Part shown: positions 45,042-54,630 of the stretch, one piece after another
Numbering within the stretch: the first letter of the stretch is position 1
Layout: the number at the start of each line of letters is the position of its first letter
From: Epilithonimonas hominis
GTDB taxonomy: Bacteria; Bacteroidota; Bacteroidia; Flavobacteriales; Weeksellaceae
Direction: 5' to 3'
Length of the DNA stretch: 64,000 nt
Assembly: GCF_003730015.1 (NCBI RefSeq)
Contig: NZ_RJTU01000053.1
Coordinates: 40,823-104,822 of the forward strand
Notes under the pieces: model-generated
Database searches by the model: none
Seen by the model: the letters and a program-made list of their open reading frames with translations, nothing else
Told to the model about the DNA's origin: nothing
Translations under genes and position numbers: made by a program

Positions 45042-45968
45042 ATGGAAATCTTAACAATCACTTTGAATCCTTCTGTTGACAAAAACGCTTCTGTTGAAGG
45101 AATCGAACCCGAAAAAAAACTGCGCTGCACGGCTCCTAAATATGAACCGGGCGGTGGCGGAATCAATGTTTCCAGAGCACTGAAAAGATTGGGAACAGAA
45201 GCTGAGACGTTTTTCGTTTCCGGCGGCAGAACTGGTGATTTACTGGAAAATCTTATTGAGAAAGAAGATATCAAAATTCATCCTTTCAAAGTATCTAATG
45301 AAACCCGGGAAAACTTCATTGTACAAGATTCTATAACAGAAAAACAGTTTCGTTTTGGATTTCCCGGGGAAACAATTACAGCAGAAGACCAAAATAATAT
45401 TCTGAAATCATTCGATAATATATTTCCAAAATGGGTTGTAATTAGCGGAAGCCTTCCTCAAGATGTTTCTTCAGATTTTCTGATTGGGATTATTAGAATA
45501 TTTAAAAATAAAAATTCGAAAATCATTGTCGATACTTCCGGAGAAGCGCTGATGAAAACTGCTGAAGAAGGTGTTTTTCTTATCAAACCCAATATTGGTG
45601 AATTAGCAACTCTCACAGATAAAAAAGAACTTGATGAAAACTCCATCGAAAATTCTGCAAGAGAAATCATCAAAAACAGAAAAGCAGATATTGTGGTAGT
45701 CTCTATGGGCGGAAAAGGCGCATTTCTATTTTCCGAAACAGAAAAAATCTTTGTGGGCGCCCCCAAAGTTGAGGTTAAAAGCACAGTTGGTGCAGGTGAC
45801 AGTATGGTTGCGGGGATGGTTTCCGCATTATCAAAGAACAAAAGTCTAAGAGAAATTTTAAAACTAGGCATTGCTTGCGGTTCTGCTACAACAATGGTCA
45901 ACGGGACCGGACTTTTCAACAAATCTGACGTTGATAAACTTTTGGGAAAGGTAAAACGCGAGATGTGA
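45042..45968 (+). CDS. pfkB: PfkB-type phosphofructokinase (ribokinase family)
   Basis: Phosphorylates a hexose phosphate, most likely fructose 6-phosphate as E. coli PfkB does. The 308-residue chain shows the PfkB N-terminal signature (KLRCTAPKYEPGGGGINVSRALKRLG) almost as in the E. coli enzyme, VVISGSLPQDV, the VVVSMGGKGAF strand and the C-terminal STVGAGDSMVAGM with the catalytic Asp. 1-Phosphofructokinase or tagatose-phosphate kinase activity cannot be excluded. It is transcribed away from kdp and toward the response regulator; a metabolic link to potassium is not obvious. Confidence 0.9.
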   Translation: MEILTITLNPSVDKNASVEGIEPEKKLRCTAPKYEPGGGGINVSRALKRLGTEAETFFVSGGRTGDLLENLIEKEDIKIHPFKVSNETRENFIVQDSITEKQFRFGFPGETITAEDQNNILKSFDNIFPKWVVISGSLPQDVSSDFLIGIIRIFKNKNSKIIVDTSGEALMKTAEEGVFLIKPNIGELATLTDKKELDENSIENSAREIIKNRKADIVVVSMGGKGAFLFSETEKIFVGAPKVEVKSTVGAGDSMVAGMVSALSKNKSLREILKLGIACGSATTMVNGTGLFNKSDVDKLLGKVKREM

Positions 45969-45974
45969 AACGTA

Positions 45975-45995
45975 AGAAGTGTAATCTGTACTTCT
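45975..45995. terminator. weak hairpin between convergent pfkB and response-regulator genes
   Basis: AGAAGT and ACTTCT with a 9-base loop, followed by a T-rich stretch. It is short, so its activity as a terminator is uncertain. Confidence 0.35.
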
Positions 45996-46004
45996 CACTT
46001 TTTC

Positions 46005-47360
46005 TTACAACTGATATTCCTCTATTTTTCGGTACAAAGTTGTGAGTGCGATTCCCAACAATTCTGCGGTTTTGGTTTTGTTTCCGTTGGCATAATTCAG
46101 AACTTTTTGGATGTGGATTTTCTCTGCACTCGCCAATTCAAAAGCTGACAAAGGTTTGGTTGAAAATTGAGAATTAGACGATGATGGACTTTGAAATTCG
46201 CTGGGTAAACTCTCTACTTTCAATTCTTCATTATCACTTAGAATAAGGCTTCTTTCGATGATATTTCGAAGTTCACGGATGTTTCCTTTCCAGGAATGTT
46301 GTTTCAAAGCTTCTACATAATCGGGAGAAATCGCGATCATTTTTTTTCCGGCTTTCTGACTGAATTTTACTAAAAAATATTTAGCCAATTCCTCAATATC
46401 AACAACTCTTTCCCGCAATGGCGGAAGCTGAATATTGAAAATATTAATACGATAATAAAGATCTTCCCGGAAATTACCATTCTCAATTTCAGTTTGCAAA
46501 TCACGGTTAGTCGCCGCAATGATTCGTACATTAATCTTCGTAGGTTTGTTATCTCCCACCTTCAGAAATTCTCCCGATTCTAACACACGAAGTAGTTTTG
46601 CCTGTAAATCCAAAGCCATTTCGCCAATTTCATCGAGAAAAACCGTTCCATTATTCGCTTCTTCGAAAATTCCTTTCGTATCTTTCACAGCGCCTGTAAA
46701 AGCACCAGCTTTGTGTCCGAATAATTCGTTTTCCAACAATTCTTTAGAAAACGCAGAACAGTTGATGGCAATAAAATTGTGTTTGGCTCTGTTGCTCGCA
46801 TTATGAATCGCTTGAGCAAAAACTTCTTTCCCGGTTCCGGTTTCTCCTGTCAAAAGAACGGTTGCATCTGTCACTGCTACTTTTTTAGCAGAATCAATGG
46901 CAGATTGAATAGTTTTTGATTTTCCAATGATATTATCAAAAGAAAGCTTGTCTCCCAATTGTTTTTCGAGCTGAATAACACGTTTGTTAAGCGCTACTTT
47001 TTCTACAGCTTTGTAAACCAACGGAATGATTTTGTTATTATCATCGCCTTTCGTAATATAATCGAAAGCGCCGTTTTTTATCGCCTGAACGCCGTCGGGA
47101 ATATTGCCATAAGCTGTCAGAAGGATCACTTCGGTTGCAGGATATTTTTCTTTGATGATTTTAGAAAATTCAACTCCGCTTCCGTCGGGAAGTTTGACAT
47201 CGCTGATAACGACATCAAATTCAGAAATCTCAAGTCGTTTTTTAGCATTTTTCAAATCAGAAGCTTGGGATACATCAAAACCTTCCAAACTGATAATTCT
47301 GGAAAGCAGTGTTCTGATTTTTTCTTCGTCGTCGATGATGAGAATAGTGTTCAAATGCAA
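46005..47360 (-). CDS. sigma-54-dependent response regulator (NtrC family)
   Basis: Enhancer-binding transcription activator of 451 residues. The receiver domain has acidic DD near residues 10-11 and phospho-acceptor D54 (VVISDVKLPDGSG). The AAA+ domain (about 145-375) has Walker A GETGTGKE, the sigma-54-contacting GAFTGA loop, Walker B TVFLDEIGEM, and an arginine finger region. A Fis-type helix-turn-helix ends the chain (NGNKTKTAELLGIALTTLYRKIEEY). A TTG start is forced by an in-frame stop just upstream; TTG at 47354 is an alternative. It is likely the partner of the kdp kinase, replacing the OmpR-type KdpE. Confidence 0.93.
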   Translation of the reverse strand: MHLNTILIIDDEEKIRTLLSRIISLEGFDVSQASDLKNAKKRLEISEFDVVISDVKLPDGSGVEFSKIIKEKYPATEVILLTAYGNIPDGVQAIKNGAFDYITKGDDNNKIIPLVYKAVEKVALNKRVIQLEKQLGDKLSFDNIIGKSKTIQSAIDSAKKVAVTDATVLLTGETGTGKEVFAQAIHNASNRAKHNFIAINCSAFSKELLENELFGHKAGAFTGAVKDTKGIFEEANNGTVFLDEIGEMALDLQAKLLRVLESGEFLKVGDNKPTKINVRIIAATNRDLQTEIENGNFREDLYYRINIFNIQLPPLRERVVDIEELAKYFLVKFSQKAGKKMIAISPDYVEALKQHSWKGNIRELRNIIERSLILSDNEELKVESLPSEFQSPSSSNSQFSTKPLSAFELASAEKIHIQKVLNYANGNKTKTAELLGIALTTLYRKIEEYQL

Positions 47361-47422
47361 TTATTTTGAAGCAAATGTAATCAATCATACCCAATAAATT
47401 ACTTTTATATATTTCTTATCAG

Positions 47423-47450
47423 TCCCGTACATATCCCGTATAGTCCCGTA
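47423..47450. promoter_or_regulatory. three TCCCGTA repeats one helical turn apart
   Basis: TCCCGTA occurs at 47423, 47434 and 47444, i.e. with 11- and 10-base spacing. The site lies about 65-95 bases upstream of the regulator gene. One-turn phasing is typical of cooperative protein binding on one DNA face. Confidence 0.45.
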
Positions 47451-47650
47451 TGAAAAAAAGTAGTTATGCTTGATTAAAAATCAAAAAAAAAATAACATTT
47501 TAGACATCGTATTTTTTCAAAACTTCAACAGTTGATTGCCAATGCTTTAAATTGAAATTAAGTTTTGATGAATATCGTATAAAAACAAATTTTAGATATG
47601 TTTTTGATGTTTTTTGCAGAATTTTGTTGTGGAAAAATTAATGATAAGAC

Positions 47651-47680
47651 TTGTTTGTAATAAAAAAGTTTATACATTTG
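47651..47680 (+). promoter_or_regulatory. promoter of ilv operon
   Basis: TTG at 47651, a 19-base spacer, then TACATTTG at 47673: a full match to the Bacteroidetes -33/-7 promoter form. The transcript would start near 47686, about 14 bases before the leader-peptide ATG. Confidence 0.7.
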
Positions 47681-47699
47681 TACCGTTCAAAACAAACAG

Positions 47700-47756
47700 A
47701 TGCATAACTCAATAATTATTATTGTCATTTCTGTCATTATCGGATTCCGGTGGTGA
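47700..47756 (+). CDS. ilv operon leader peptide, 18 residues
   Basis: Reads MHNSIIIIVISVIIGFRW and stops at TGA. Nine of 18 residues are Ile (7) or Val (2), including a run of four Ile, and there is no Leu. This is the composition expected when translation rate must report Ile/Val-tRNA charging. It sits between the ilv promoter and a terminator hairpin, directly ahead of ilvE. No function other than attenuation is expected for the product. Confidence 0.85.
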   Translation: MHNSIIIIVISVIIGFRW

Positions 47757-47826
47757 GTGATGGCTTGTGATAATTTTTGAAATTGAAATAATACAAACCA
47801 TTCTCATCAAGAGAATGGTTTTTTTA
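47752..47826 (+). promoter_or_regulatory. transcription attenuator of ilv operon (antiterminator plus terminator)
   Basis: The terminator is AAACCATTCTC / GAGAATGGTTT, an 11-bp perfect stem with loop ATCAA at 47795-47821, followed by Ts. The upstream segment GGTGAGTGATGG (47752-47763) can pair with CCATTCTCATC (47798-47808) with one bulge and two G-U pairs, which would block the terminator. This segment overlaps the leader stop codon. A ribosome stalled at the Ile codons leaves it free (read-through), while one at the stop covers it (termination). Confidence 0.8.
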
Positions 47827-47870
47827 TGTAAGAAAACAAAACATTTAATAAAATATAAAACCGATACAAA

Positions 47871-48773
47871 ATGTATTACAATGATGACAGTGTTCTCTTT
47901 TTTGATGGGGAATATGTGAAAGCAAAAGATGCTAAAACCGACCTGTACGGTCAATCTTTACACTACGGATATGCTGTTTTCGAAGGAATCAAATCTTACA
48001 AAACTGCCAACGGAACCAAGATTTTCAAAGCAGAAAAACATTACGACAGACTTAGAAAATCTGCCGAAACAATGATGATGCCTTTCGATTATTCTACCGA
48101 AGCAATGATTGAGATTACCTACAAACTTTTGGAACAAAATAATCTAAGCAATGCTTACATCCGTCCATTAGTGATTTGCTCTCCGAATATGGCTTTGTCT
48201 AAAGGTCAAAAAAGCTATCTCGTTATAGAAGTTTGGAATTGGGATAACGGTTATATGGCAAATAAAATGAGAATTATGACGTCGTCATTTGAACGTCCAA
48301 ACCCGAAAGCTTTCAAGGTCGAAGCAAAGGTCAGTGGACATTATGTAAACTCAATTTTGGCTTGTCAGGAAGCGAAAGATAAAGGCTTTGATGAAGCTTT
48401 GGTTCTGGATGCAGAAGGAAATGTTGCTGAAAGTTCAGGAGCTAATATCTTCTTTGAGAAAGAGGGAAAACTGTTCACTCCGGCAAAAGGAAGTATTCTT
48501 CCAGGAATTACCCGTGCAACAGTTTTTGAAATCTGTGATAATCTTGCAATTCCTTATGAAGAAAAATTCTTCAAACCGGAAGAAATGCAAGGCGCAGACG
48601 CAGGATTTTTCTGCGGAACAGCAGCAGAAATTGTAGCCTTGGATTCTCTTGATAACGTTCCTTTCAAACTGAATTGGGAAGAAAGTTTATCATCAAAAAT
48701 TCAGACAGCTTATCGTCATTTAGTATTAGAAGAGGATTACTCTTATTTAAAATCAGACTTGCAATATGTGTAA
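47871..48773 (+). CDS. ilvE: branched-chain amino acid aminotransferase
   Basis: Final step of Ile, Val and Leu synthesis: transamination of the 2-oxo acids. Fold-type IV PLP enzyme of 300 residues. The PLP lysine is K153 in [19 protein letters not shown]. The signatures [34 protein letters not shown] and [12 protein letters not shown] are present. First structural gene after the attenuator; its end overlaps ilvD by 8 bases. Confidence 0.97.
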   Translation: MYYNDDSVLFFDGEYVKAKDAKTDLYGQSLHYGYAVFEGIKSYKTANGTKIFKAEKHYDRLRKSAETMMMPFDYSTEAMIEITYKLLEQNNLSNAYIRPLVICSPNMALSKGQKSYLVIEVWNWDNGYMANKMRIMTSSFERPNPKAFKVEAKVSGHYVNSILACQEAKDKGFDEALVLDAEGNVAESSGANIFFEKEGKLFTPAKGSILPGITRATVFEICDNLAIPYEEKFFKPEEMQGADAGFFCGTAAEIVALDSLDNVPFKLNWEESLSSKIQTAYRHLVLEEDYSYLKSDLQYV

Positions 48774-50451
48774 CGTAGAACTTAATAAATATTCCAAGAC
48801 ACTCACGAAAGACCCGACTCAGCCTGCAACTCAGGCGATGTTTTACGGAATTGGTTTTCAAAAAGAAGATTTCGACAAAGCACAGATTGGAATTGCAAGT
48901 ATGGGTTACGATGGTAATACTTGCAATATGCACCTGAATGGTCTTGCCGAGATTGTAAAAAAAGGAGTCAAGGAACAAAATTTAGTTGGATTAATGTTCC
49001 ATACGATTGGTATTAGTGACGGAATGACCAACGGAACGGACGGAATGCGTTATTCGTTAGTAAGCCGAGATATCATTGCAGATTCCATCGAAGCTGTTTG
49101 CGCCGGACAATATTATGACGGATTAATTACTGTTCCCGGCTGCGACAAAAATATGCCCGGTTCTCTGATGGCAATGGCTCGTCTTAATCGTCCTTCGATT
49201 ATGGTTTATGGTGGAAGTATTGCACCGGGACATTACAAAGGCGAAGATTTGAATATCGTTTCAGCTTTCGAAGCGTTAGGAAATAAAATCGCAGGTAAAA
49301 TTTCTGAGGAAGATTTTCAAGGAGTAATTCAAAATTCTTGTCCAAGTGCAGGTGCTTGCGGCGGGATGTACACTGCGAACACAATGGCTTCTGCCATCGA
49401 AGCTTTGGGAATGAGTTTGCCTTATTCATCCTCTTATCCAGCATTAAGCAAAGAGAAAAAAGAAGAATGTCAGTTTGCCGGTCATTATATTAAAATTCTT
49501 TTGGAAAAAGATATTAAACCATCCGATATAATGACTCCTAAAGCGTTCGAAAATGCTTTGAGGCTGATTATGATTTTAGGTGGAAGTACCAATGCGGTTC
49601 TCCATTTTATAGCGATTGCAAAATCTATTGGATACGATTTGACTTTGGATGATTTCCAGAAAATCAGTGATGAAACTCCATTTTTGGCAGACCTTAAACC
49701 AAGTGGGAAATATCTGATGGAAGACCTTCATAAAGTGGGTGGAGTTCCGGCGGTGATGAAATATCTATTGGATTTAGGCTTACTTCACGGCGATTGTTTA
49801 ACAGTTACAGGAAAAACCATTGCAGAAAACTTGGAACACGTCACTTCAATTATCGACAGACAGCAAAATATCATTCACGATATCAAAAATCCAATCAAAG
49901 AAACGGGACACATCAGAATTATGTATGGAAACCTTGCTGAAAAAGGTTCTGTTGCGAAGATTACAGGAAAAGAAGGTGCTTATTTTAAAGGTACAGCGAT
50001 TGTTTTTGACGGAGAAAAAGAATTCATCAAAGGAATCGAAGATAAAAAAATCAAAGAAGGAAACGTTGTAGTTATCAAAAACGAAGGACCAAAAGGCGCA
50101 CCCGGAATGCCAGAAATGCTGAAACCAACTTCTGCTTTGATGGGTTCTGGTTTAGGTAAAAATGTAGCCTTAATCACAGACGGAAGATTTTCAGGCGGAA
50201 CGCACGGTTTTGTGGTTGGTCATATAACACCTGAAGCCTTTGCTGGAGGATTGATAGGCTTGATAAAAGACGGTGACGTCATTGAATTGGATGCAGAGAA
50301 AAATACGATCAATGCTTTATTATCAAACGAAGAAATCACTAAAAGAAAATCCGAGTTCCAACAACCAGAATACAAAGTGAAGAGCGGTGTATTATACAAG
50401 TACGCTAAATCTGTAGCAGACGCATCACAAGGTTGTGTAACCGATATATAA
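48766..50451 (+). CDS. ilvD: dihydroxy-acid dehydratase
   Basis: Dehydrates 2,3-dihydroxy acids to the 2-oxo acids of Ile and Val synthesis. A 561-residue Fe-S enzyme. The three cluster cysteines are seen as C53 (GNTCNMH), C126 ([11 protein letters not shown]) and C198 ([17 protein letters not shown]). C-terminal [17 protein letters not shown] is typical. The start codon lies inside the end of ilvE, which implies coupled translation. Confidence 0.98.
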   Translation: MCNVELNKYSKTLTKDPTQPATQAMFYGIGFQKEDFDKAQIGIASMGYDGNTCNMHLNGLAEIVKKGVKEQNLVGLMFHTIGISDGMTNGTDGMRYSLVSRDIIADSIEAVCAGQYYDGLITVPGCDKNMPGSLMAMARLNRPSIMVYGGSIAPGHYKGEDLNIVSAFEALGNKIAGKISEEDFQGVIQNSCPSAGACGGMYTANTMASAIEALGMSLPYSSSYPALSKEKKEECQFAGHYIKILLEKDIKPSDIMTPKAFENALRLIMILGGSTNAVLHFIAIAKSIGYDLTLDDFQKISDETPFLADLKPSGKYLMEDLHKVGGVPAVMKYLLDLGLLHGDCLTVTGKTIAENLEHVTSIIDRQQNIIHDIKNPIKETGHIRIMYGNLAEKGSVAKITGKEGAYFKGTAIVFDGEKEFIKGIEDKKIKEGNVVVIKNEGPKGAPGMPEMLKPTSALMGSGLGKNVALITDGRFSGGTHGFVVGHITPEAFAGGLIGLIKDGDVIELDAEKNTINALLSNEEITKRKSEFQQPEYKVKSGVLYKYAKSVADASQGCVTDI

Positions 50452-50463
50452 ATCAATAGGAAT

Positions 50464-50507
50464 GGGCTTTAGCCCGTTTTTGTAAACAGAAATTATGGGC
50501 TTTAGCC
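50464..50507. repeat. two GGGCTTTAGCC palindromes between ilvD and ilvB
   Basis: GGGCTTTAGCCC, followed by GTTTTTG, and a second GGGCTTTAGCC 33 bases on. The first could act as a weak terminator inside the operon, or both are interspersed palindromic repeats. Confidence 0.6.
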
Positions 50508-50526
50508 AAAACTTAAAATATTTAGT

Positions 50527-52269
50527 ATGAGTAATACCATTTCACAAATAGAAAAAGCAGAATCTGAACAGCAGAAAGCGATAGAAATCTCTGGTTCAAA
50601 AGCCGTTTTGGAAGCTTTGTTGCAGGAAAATGTTGATACGGTTTTCGGTTATCCAGGTGGTGCGATTATGCCGATTTATGACGCTTTGTACGATTATTCC
50701 GAAAAACTGAAACATATCTTGGTTCGTCACGAGCAAGGTGCTATTCACGCAGCGCAGGGATTTGCGAGAACTTCAGGAAAGACAGGCGTTGTGTTTGCAA
50801 CAAGTGGTCCCGGGGCAACCAATTTAGTAACGGGTTTGGCAGATGCGATGATAGATAGCAACCCGATTGTCTGCATTACAGGTCAGGTTTTTGCCTCACT
50901 TTTGGGAACAGATGCTTTTCAGGAAACAGATGTTATCAACATTACAACGCCAGTTACAAAATGGAATTATCAAGTGACTGACGCTACAGAAATTCCGGAA
51001 GCAATCGCCAAAGCTTTTCATATTGCAAGTACAGGTCGTCCCGGCCCGGTTTTGATTGATATTACCAAAAATGCTCAGTTACAATTATTCGAATATTTAG
51101 GTTACAAAAAGTGCAATCATATCAGAAGTTATCGTCCTGAACCTGAAATCAGAAATGAATATATAGAGCAAGCAGCAGAGCTTATTAATCAGGCAAAAAA
51201 ACCATTCGTTCTTTTTGGACAAGGTGTGATTTTAGGAAAAGCGGAACAAGAATTCAAAGCTTTTATTGAGAAAGTTAATCTTCCTGCAGCAGCAACGGTG
51301 ATGGGATTGAGTGCATTGCCGACCAATCACAACTTACACGTCGGAATGTTAGGAATGCACGGAAATTATGCGCCAAATGTAATGACTAATGAATGTGATG
51401 TTCTGATTGCGGTCGGAATGCGTTTCGATGACAGAGTGACTGGTCGTTTGGACAAATATGCGAAACAAGCAAAAATTATTCATCTTGATATTGATCCAGC
51501 CGAAATCGATAAAAATGTGAAAACCACAGTTCCTGTTTGGGGAAATTGTAAAAAAACACTTCCAATGTTGACGGCGCTTCTTAAAGAAAATGACCATTCA
51601 GCGTGGTTGGAAAAATTCCGCGAGTTGGAAAAAGAAGAAATCAAAGAAGTTATTCAAGACGAACTTAATCCAAAAACTGATGTAATGACAATGGGAGAGG
51701 TTATCAAAGTTCTGAATGAACTGACAAATGGTGACGCCATCATCACAACAGATGTTGGCCAGCATCAAATGGTTGCTTGTCGTTACGCTAATTTCAATAA
51801 TTCTAAATCCAGCGTAACATCAGGAGGTTTGGGAACGATGGGATTTGGTTTGCCTGCGGCAATTGGAGCTTGGTATGGCGCACCTGAAAAAACGGTTGTT
51901 GCGATCATTGGCGATGGTGGATTTCAAATGACTTTGCAGGAATTAGGAACAATTATGCAGTTCGGTGCGAAGGTTAAAATTCTGATTCTCAATAATGAAT
52001 TCCTTGGAATGGTTAGACAATGGCAACAGCTTTTCCACGACAGACGTTATTCTTTTGTGAACATCACAAGTCCTGATTTTGTAGCCGTTGCGAAAGGTTA
52101 TTACATCGACGGACAAAAAATATCCGAAAGAAAAGACCTCAAAACTGCTCTGGAAACAATGATAAATCATGATGGCGCTTATCTTTTGGAAGTAATGGTT
52201 GGAAAAGAAAATAACGTTTTTCCAATGGTAGCACAAGGGACTTCGGTTTCGGAAATCAGACTTAAATAA
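50527..52269 (+). CDS. ilvB: acetolactate synthase large (catalytic) subunit
   Basis: Thiamine-diphosphate enzyme joining pyruvate with pyruvate or 2-oxobutyrate. A 580-residue chain in the usual three domains: the PYR domain with catalytic Glu in LVRHEQGAIHAAQGFAR, the FAD-binding middle domain (HVGMLGMHGNYAPNVM), and the PP domain with the ThDP motif GDGGFQMTLQELGTIMQFGAKVKILILNN. The N-terminal 20 residues are extra and polar. Works with the IlvN subunit encoded next. Confidence 0.98.
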   Translation: MSNTISQIEKAESEQQKAIEISGSKAVLEALLQENVDTVFGYPGGAIMPIYDALYDYSEKLKHILVRHEQGAIHAAQGFARTSGKTGVVFATSGPGATNLVTGLADAMIDSNPIVCITGQVFASLLGTDAFQETDVINITTPVTKWNYQVTDATEIPEAIAKAFHIASTGRPGPVLIDITKNAQLQLFEYLGYKKCNHIRSYRPEPEIRNEYIEQAAELINQAKKPFVLFGQGVILGKAEQEFKAFIEKVNLPAAATVMGLSALPTNHNLHVGMLGMHGNYAPNVMTNECDVLIAVGMRFDDRVTGRLDKYAKQAKIIHLDIDPAEIDKNVKTTVPVWGNCKKTLPMLTALLKENDHSAWLEKFRELEKEEIKEVIQDELNPKTDVMTMGEVIKVLNELTNGDAIITTDVGQHQMVACRYANFNNSKSSVTSGGLGTMGFGLPAAIGAWYGAPEKTVVAIIGDGGFQMTLQELGTIMQFGAKVKILILNNEFLGMVRQWQQLFHDRRYSFVNITSPDFVAVAKGYYIDGQKISERKDLKTALETMINHDGAYLLEVMVGKENNVFPMVAQGTSVSEIRLK

Positions 52270-52317
52270 TTTATAATTATTTATAAAACAATTCAAAGAA
52301 ATTAGGAGATAGATTAT

Positions 52318-52410
52318 CAGTCTAATAAACTTTGCTAAGTTTTACGCCTTTGCGAACTTTAAAACATTGAATTAAATAAAAAACTTTGCGGACTTTGCGT
52401 TTAAAAAATA
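52318..52410. repeat. CTTTGCG-rich intergenic sequence between ilvB and ilvN
   Basis: The words CTTTGCTAAG, CCTTTGCGAACTTT, CTTTGCGGACTTTGCG recur within about 80 bases. Similar CTTTGTG/CTTTGCG words occur in other gaps near 19.0, 56.5 and 57.9 kb. No gene is seen in this gap. Confidence 0.4.
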
Positions 52411-52455
52411 TCTGCAAACCATTTCCAACTCTTTGGAACTTTAATTTATCATAAA

Positions 52456-53046
52456 ATGGAAAAACAAGAATTTACCATCACGTTATACACAGAAAATTCG
52501 GTTGGATTAATCGGCAGAATTTCAGGGATTTTTTCTAGAAGAAAAATCAACATCGAGAGTTTAAATACTTCTCCATCTGAGGTTGAAGGCATTCATAGAT
52601 TCACGATTCTCATTAATGAAACCGAAGAAGTTGTCAGAAAACTTTGCCGCCAACTTGAAAAACAAATCGATATTCTGAAAGCTTATTTCAATACTGACGA
52701 TGAGATTGTTTGGCAGGAACAGGCACTTTATAAAGTTCCCGCAAATGTGGTGACAGAAAAGGTTTATGTAGAAAGATTGCTTCGTCAGTATGGCGCTTCC
52801 ACAGTTGTGATTCGTCAGGATTACATCGTTTTCGAAACTGCAGGACATCGTGAAGAAATTGATCGATTAACAGAAGAACTCAACAAATACGGACTCATCG
52901 AATTCGTTCGTGGAGCAAGAATCGCAATCATCAAAAACAGCGCAGGAATCCACGAAAAAGTAATTGAGTTCGAAAAAAGAGAACCTTCTCACGAGATTGT
53001 GGAAAACGAATACCTCGACAAAAGAGACGACGTTTTCACAATGTAA
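52456..53046 (+). CDS. ilvN: acetolactate synthase small (regulatory) subunit
   Basis: Regulatory subunit giving valine feedback inhibition. The N-terminal ACT domain (residues 5-80) carries YTENSVGLIGRISGIFSRRKINIESLNTSPSE, the valine-site type. A C-terminal ALS_ss_C domain follows (about 85-165, LLRQYGASTVVIRQDYIVFETAG). At 196 residues it is slightly longer than the E. coli IlvH, with an acidic tail. It lies 186 bases after ilvB, mostly repeat-like sequence. Confidence 0.95.
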   Translation: MEKQEFTITLYTENSVGLIGRISGIFSRRKINIESLNTSPSEVEGIHRFTILINETEEVVRKLCRQLEKQIDILKAYFNTDDEIVWQEQALYKVPANVVTEKVYVERLLRQYGASTVVIRQDYIVFETAGHREEIDRLTEELNKYGLIEFVRGARIAIIKNSAGIHEKVIEFEKREPSHEIVENEYLDKRDDVFTM

Positions 53047-53146
53047 TTATTAAAAAAATTAAAATTCATATTCAAAATAGTTTTGAGCTAATGTTCAAAG
53101 TTCAAACAAAATCAATTATCACTAATCATTTATCAATTATAATATA

Positions 53147-54628
53147 ATGGCAAATTATTTCAATACCTTATCACTCAGAGACCAGTTGCATCAGTTAGGA
53201 CAGGCGGAATTTATGGATAGTTCAGAGTTTTCTGATGGCGTTTCTGCGTTGAAAGGAAAGAAAATCGTAGTGGTTGGTTGCGGCGCTCAAGGTCTGAATC
53301 AAGGTTTTAATTTGAGAGATAGTGGACTGGATGTTTCTTATGCATTACGTCAGGAAGCAATCGACCAAAAGAGAGACTCTTGGAAAAATGCAACCGAAAA
53401 TAATTTCAAAGTCGGAACTTACGAAGAACTCATTCCAACTGCGGATTTGGTCATCAATTTAACGCCGGACAAGCAACACACTTCAGTAATCAATGCAGTT
53501 CAACCTTTGATGAAACAAAGCGCAACTTTGTCTTATTCTCACGGGTTCAATATTGTGGAAGAAGGAATGCAGATTCGTAAAGATTTGACCGTAATTATGG
53601 TCGCTCCAAAATGTCCAGGTTCCGAAGTTCGTGCCGAATATCTACGTGGTTTTGGTGTTCCAACTTTGATTGCCGTTCATCCAGAAAATGACCCTCAAGG
53701 AAAAGGCTGGGCAGAAGCAAAAGCCTATTGCGTTGGAACTGGCGGTCACAAAGCTGGTGTTTTAAAATCCTCTTTTGTTGCCGAAGTGAAGTCCGATTTA
53801 ATGGGAGAGCAAACTATTTTGTGCGGACTTTTACAAACGGGTTCTATTCTTTCATTCGATAAAATGGTGGAGAAAGGTATTGATGCAGGTTATGCTTCCA
53901 AATTGGTTCAATACGGCGTTGAGGTCATCACCGAGGCTTTGAAACACGGCGGTGTGAGCGGAATGTTGGATAGACTTTCCAATCCTGCAAAACTAAAAGC
54001 ATTTGAACTTTCGGAAGAATTGAAAGACATTATGCGTCCACTTTTCCAAAAACATCAGGATGATATTATCTCGGGAGAATTCTCCAAAACAATGATGGAA
54101 GATTGGGCAAATGGCGATGCAAATCTTTTGAAATGGAGAGCAGAAACAGGAGAAACCGCTTTCGAAAAAACACCTGCAGGCGATGTAAAAATAGATGAGC
54201 AAGAATATTTTGACAATTATCTTTTGATGTCAGCGTTCATCAGAGCGGGTGTTGAGTTAGCTTTCGAAACAATGGTTGAAGCTGGAATCAAACCGGAATC
54301 CGCTTATTATGAATCTCTTCACGAAACCCCTTTGATTGCCAATACCATCGCCAGAAAAAAATTGTTCGAGATGAACCGTGTGATTTCCGACACGGCAGAA
54401 TACGGCTGTTACCTTTTCGACCAAGCTTGCAAACCGTTGTTGGCAGATTTTATGAAATCCGTGGATACAGATTTGGTTGGAAAAGATTTTAACGAAGGTA
54501 AAGATGCTTCTGTAGACAACGCGCAATTGGTTCACGTGAACGATGTTTTGAGAAATCATCCGGTAGAAGTTGTCGGCAGAAAACTGCGCTCTGCAATGAC
54601 TGCGATGAAATCTATCAAAACAGTTTAA
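53147..54628 (+). CDS. ilvC: ketol-acid reductoisomerase, class II
   Basis: NADPH-dependent isomeroreductase acting on acetolactate and acetohydroxybutyrate. The 493-residue length and duplicated C-terminal helical domain are those of class II, as in E. coli and plants, not the short class I. The Rossmann motif is [20 protein letters not shown], with Arg in YALRQEAI for the NADPH phosphate. Metal-binding acidic residues appear in [14 protein letters not shown] and later EYGCYLFD. Confidence 0.97.
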   Translation: MANYFNTLSLRDQLHQLGQAEFMDSSEFSDGVSALKGKKIVVVGCGAQGLNQGFNLRDSGLDVSYALRQEAIDQKRDSWKNATENNFKVGTYEELIPTADLVINLTPDKQHTSVINAVQPLMKQSATLSYSHGFNIVEEGMQIRKDLTVIMVAPKCPGSEVRAEYLRGFGVPTLIAVHPENDPQGKGWAEAKAYCVGTGGHKAGVLKSSFVAEVKSDLMGEQTILCGLLQTGSILSFDKMVEKGIDAGYASKLVQYGVEVITEALKHGGVSGMLDRLSNPAKLKAFELSEELKDIMRPLFQKHQDDIISGEFSKTMMEDWANGDANLLKWRAETGETAFEKTPAGDVKIDEQEYFDNYLLMSAFIRAGVELAFETMVEAGIKPESAYYESLHETPLIANTIARKKLFEMNRVISDTAEYGCYLFDQACKPLLADFMKSVDTDLVGKDFNEGKDASVDNAQLVHVNDVLRNHPVEVVGRKLRSAMTAMKSIKTV

Positions 54629-54630
54629 TA

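Noticed and set aside
47423..47450. Short repeats as a CRISPR array
   Set aside because: Repeat units are 7 bases with 3-4 base gaps and no cas genes are present; a protein-binding site fits better.
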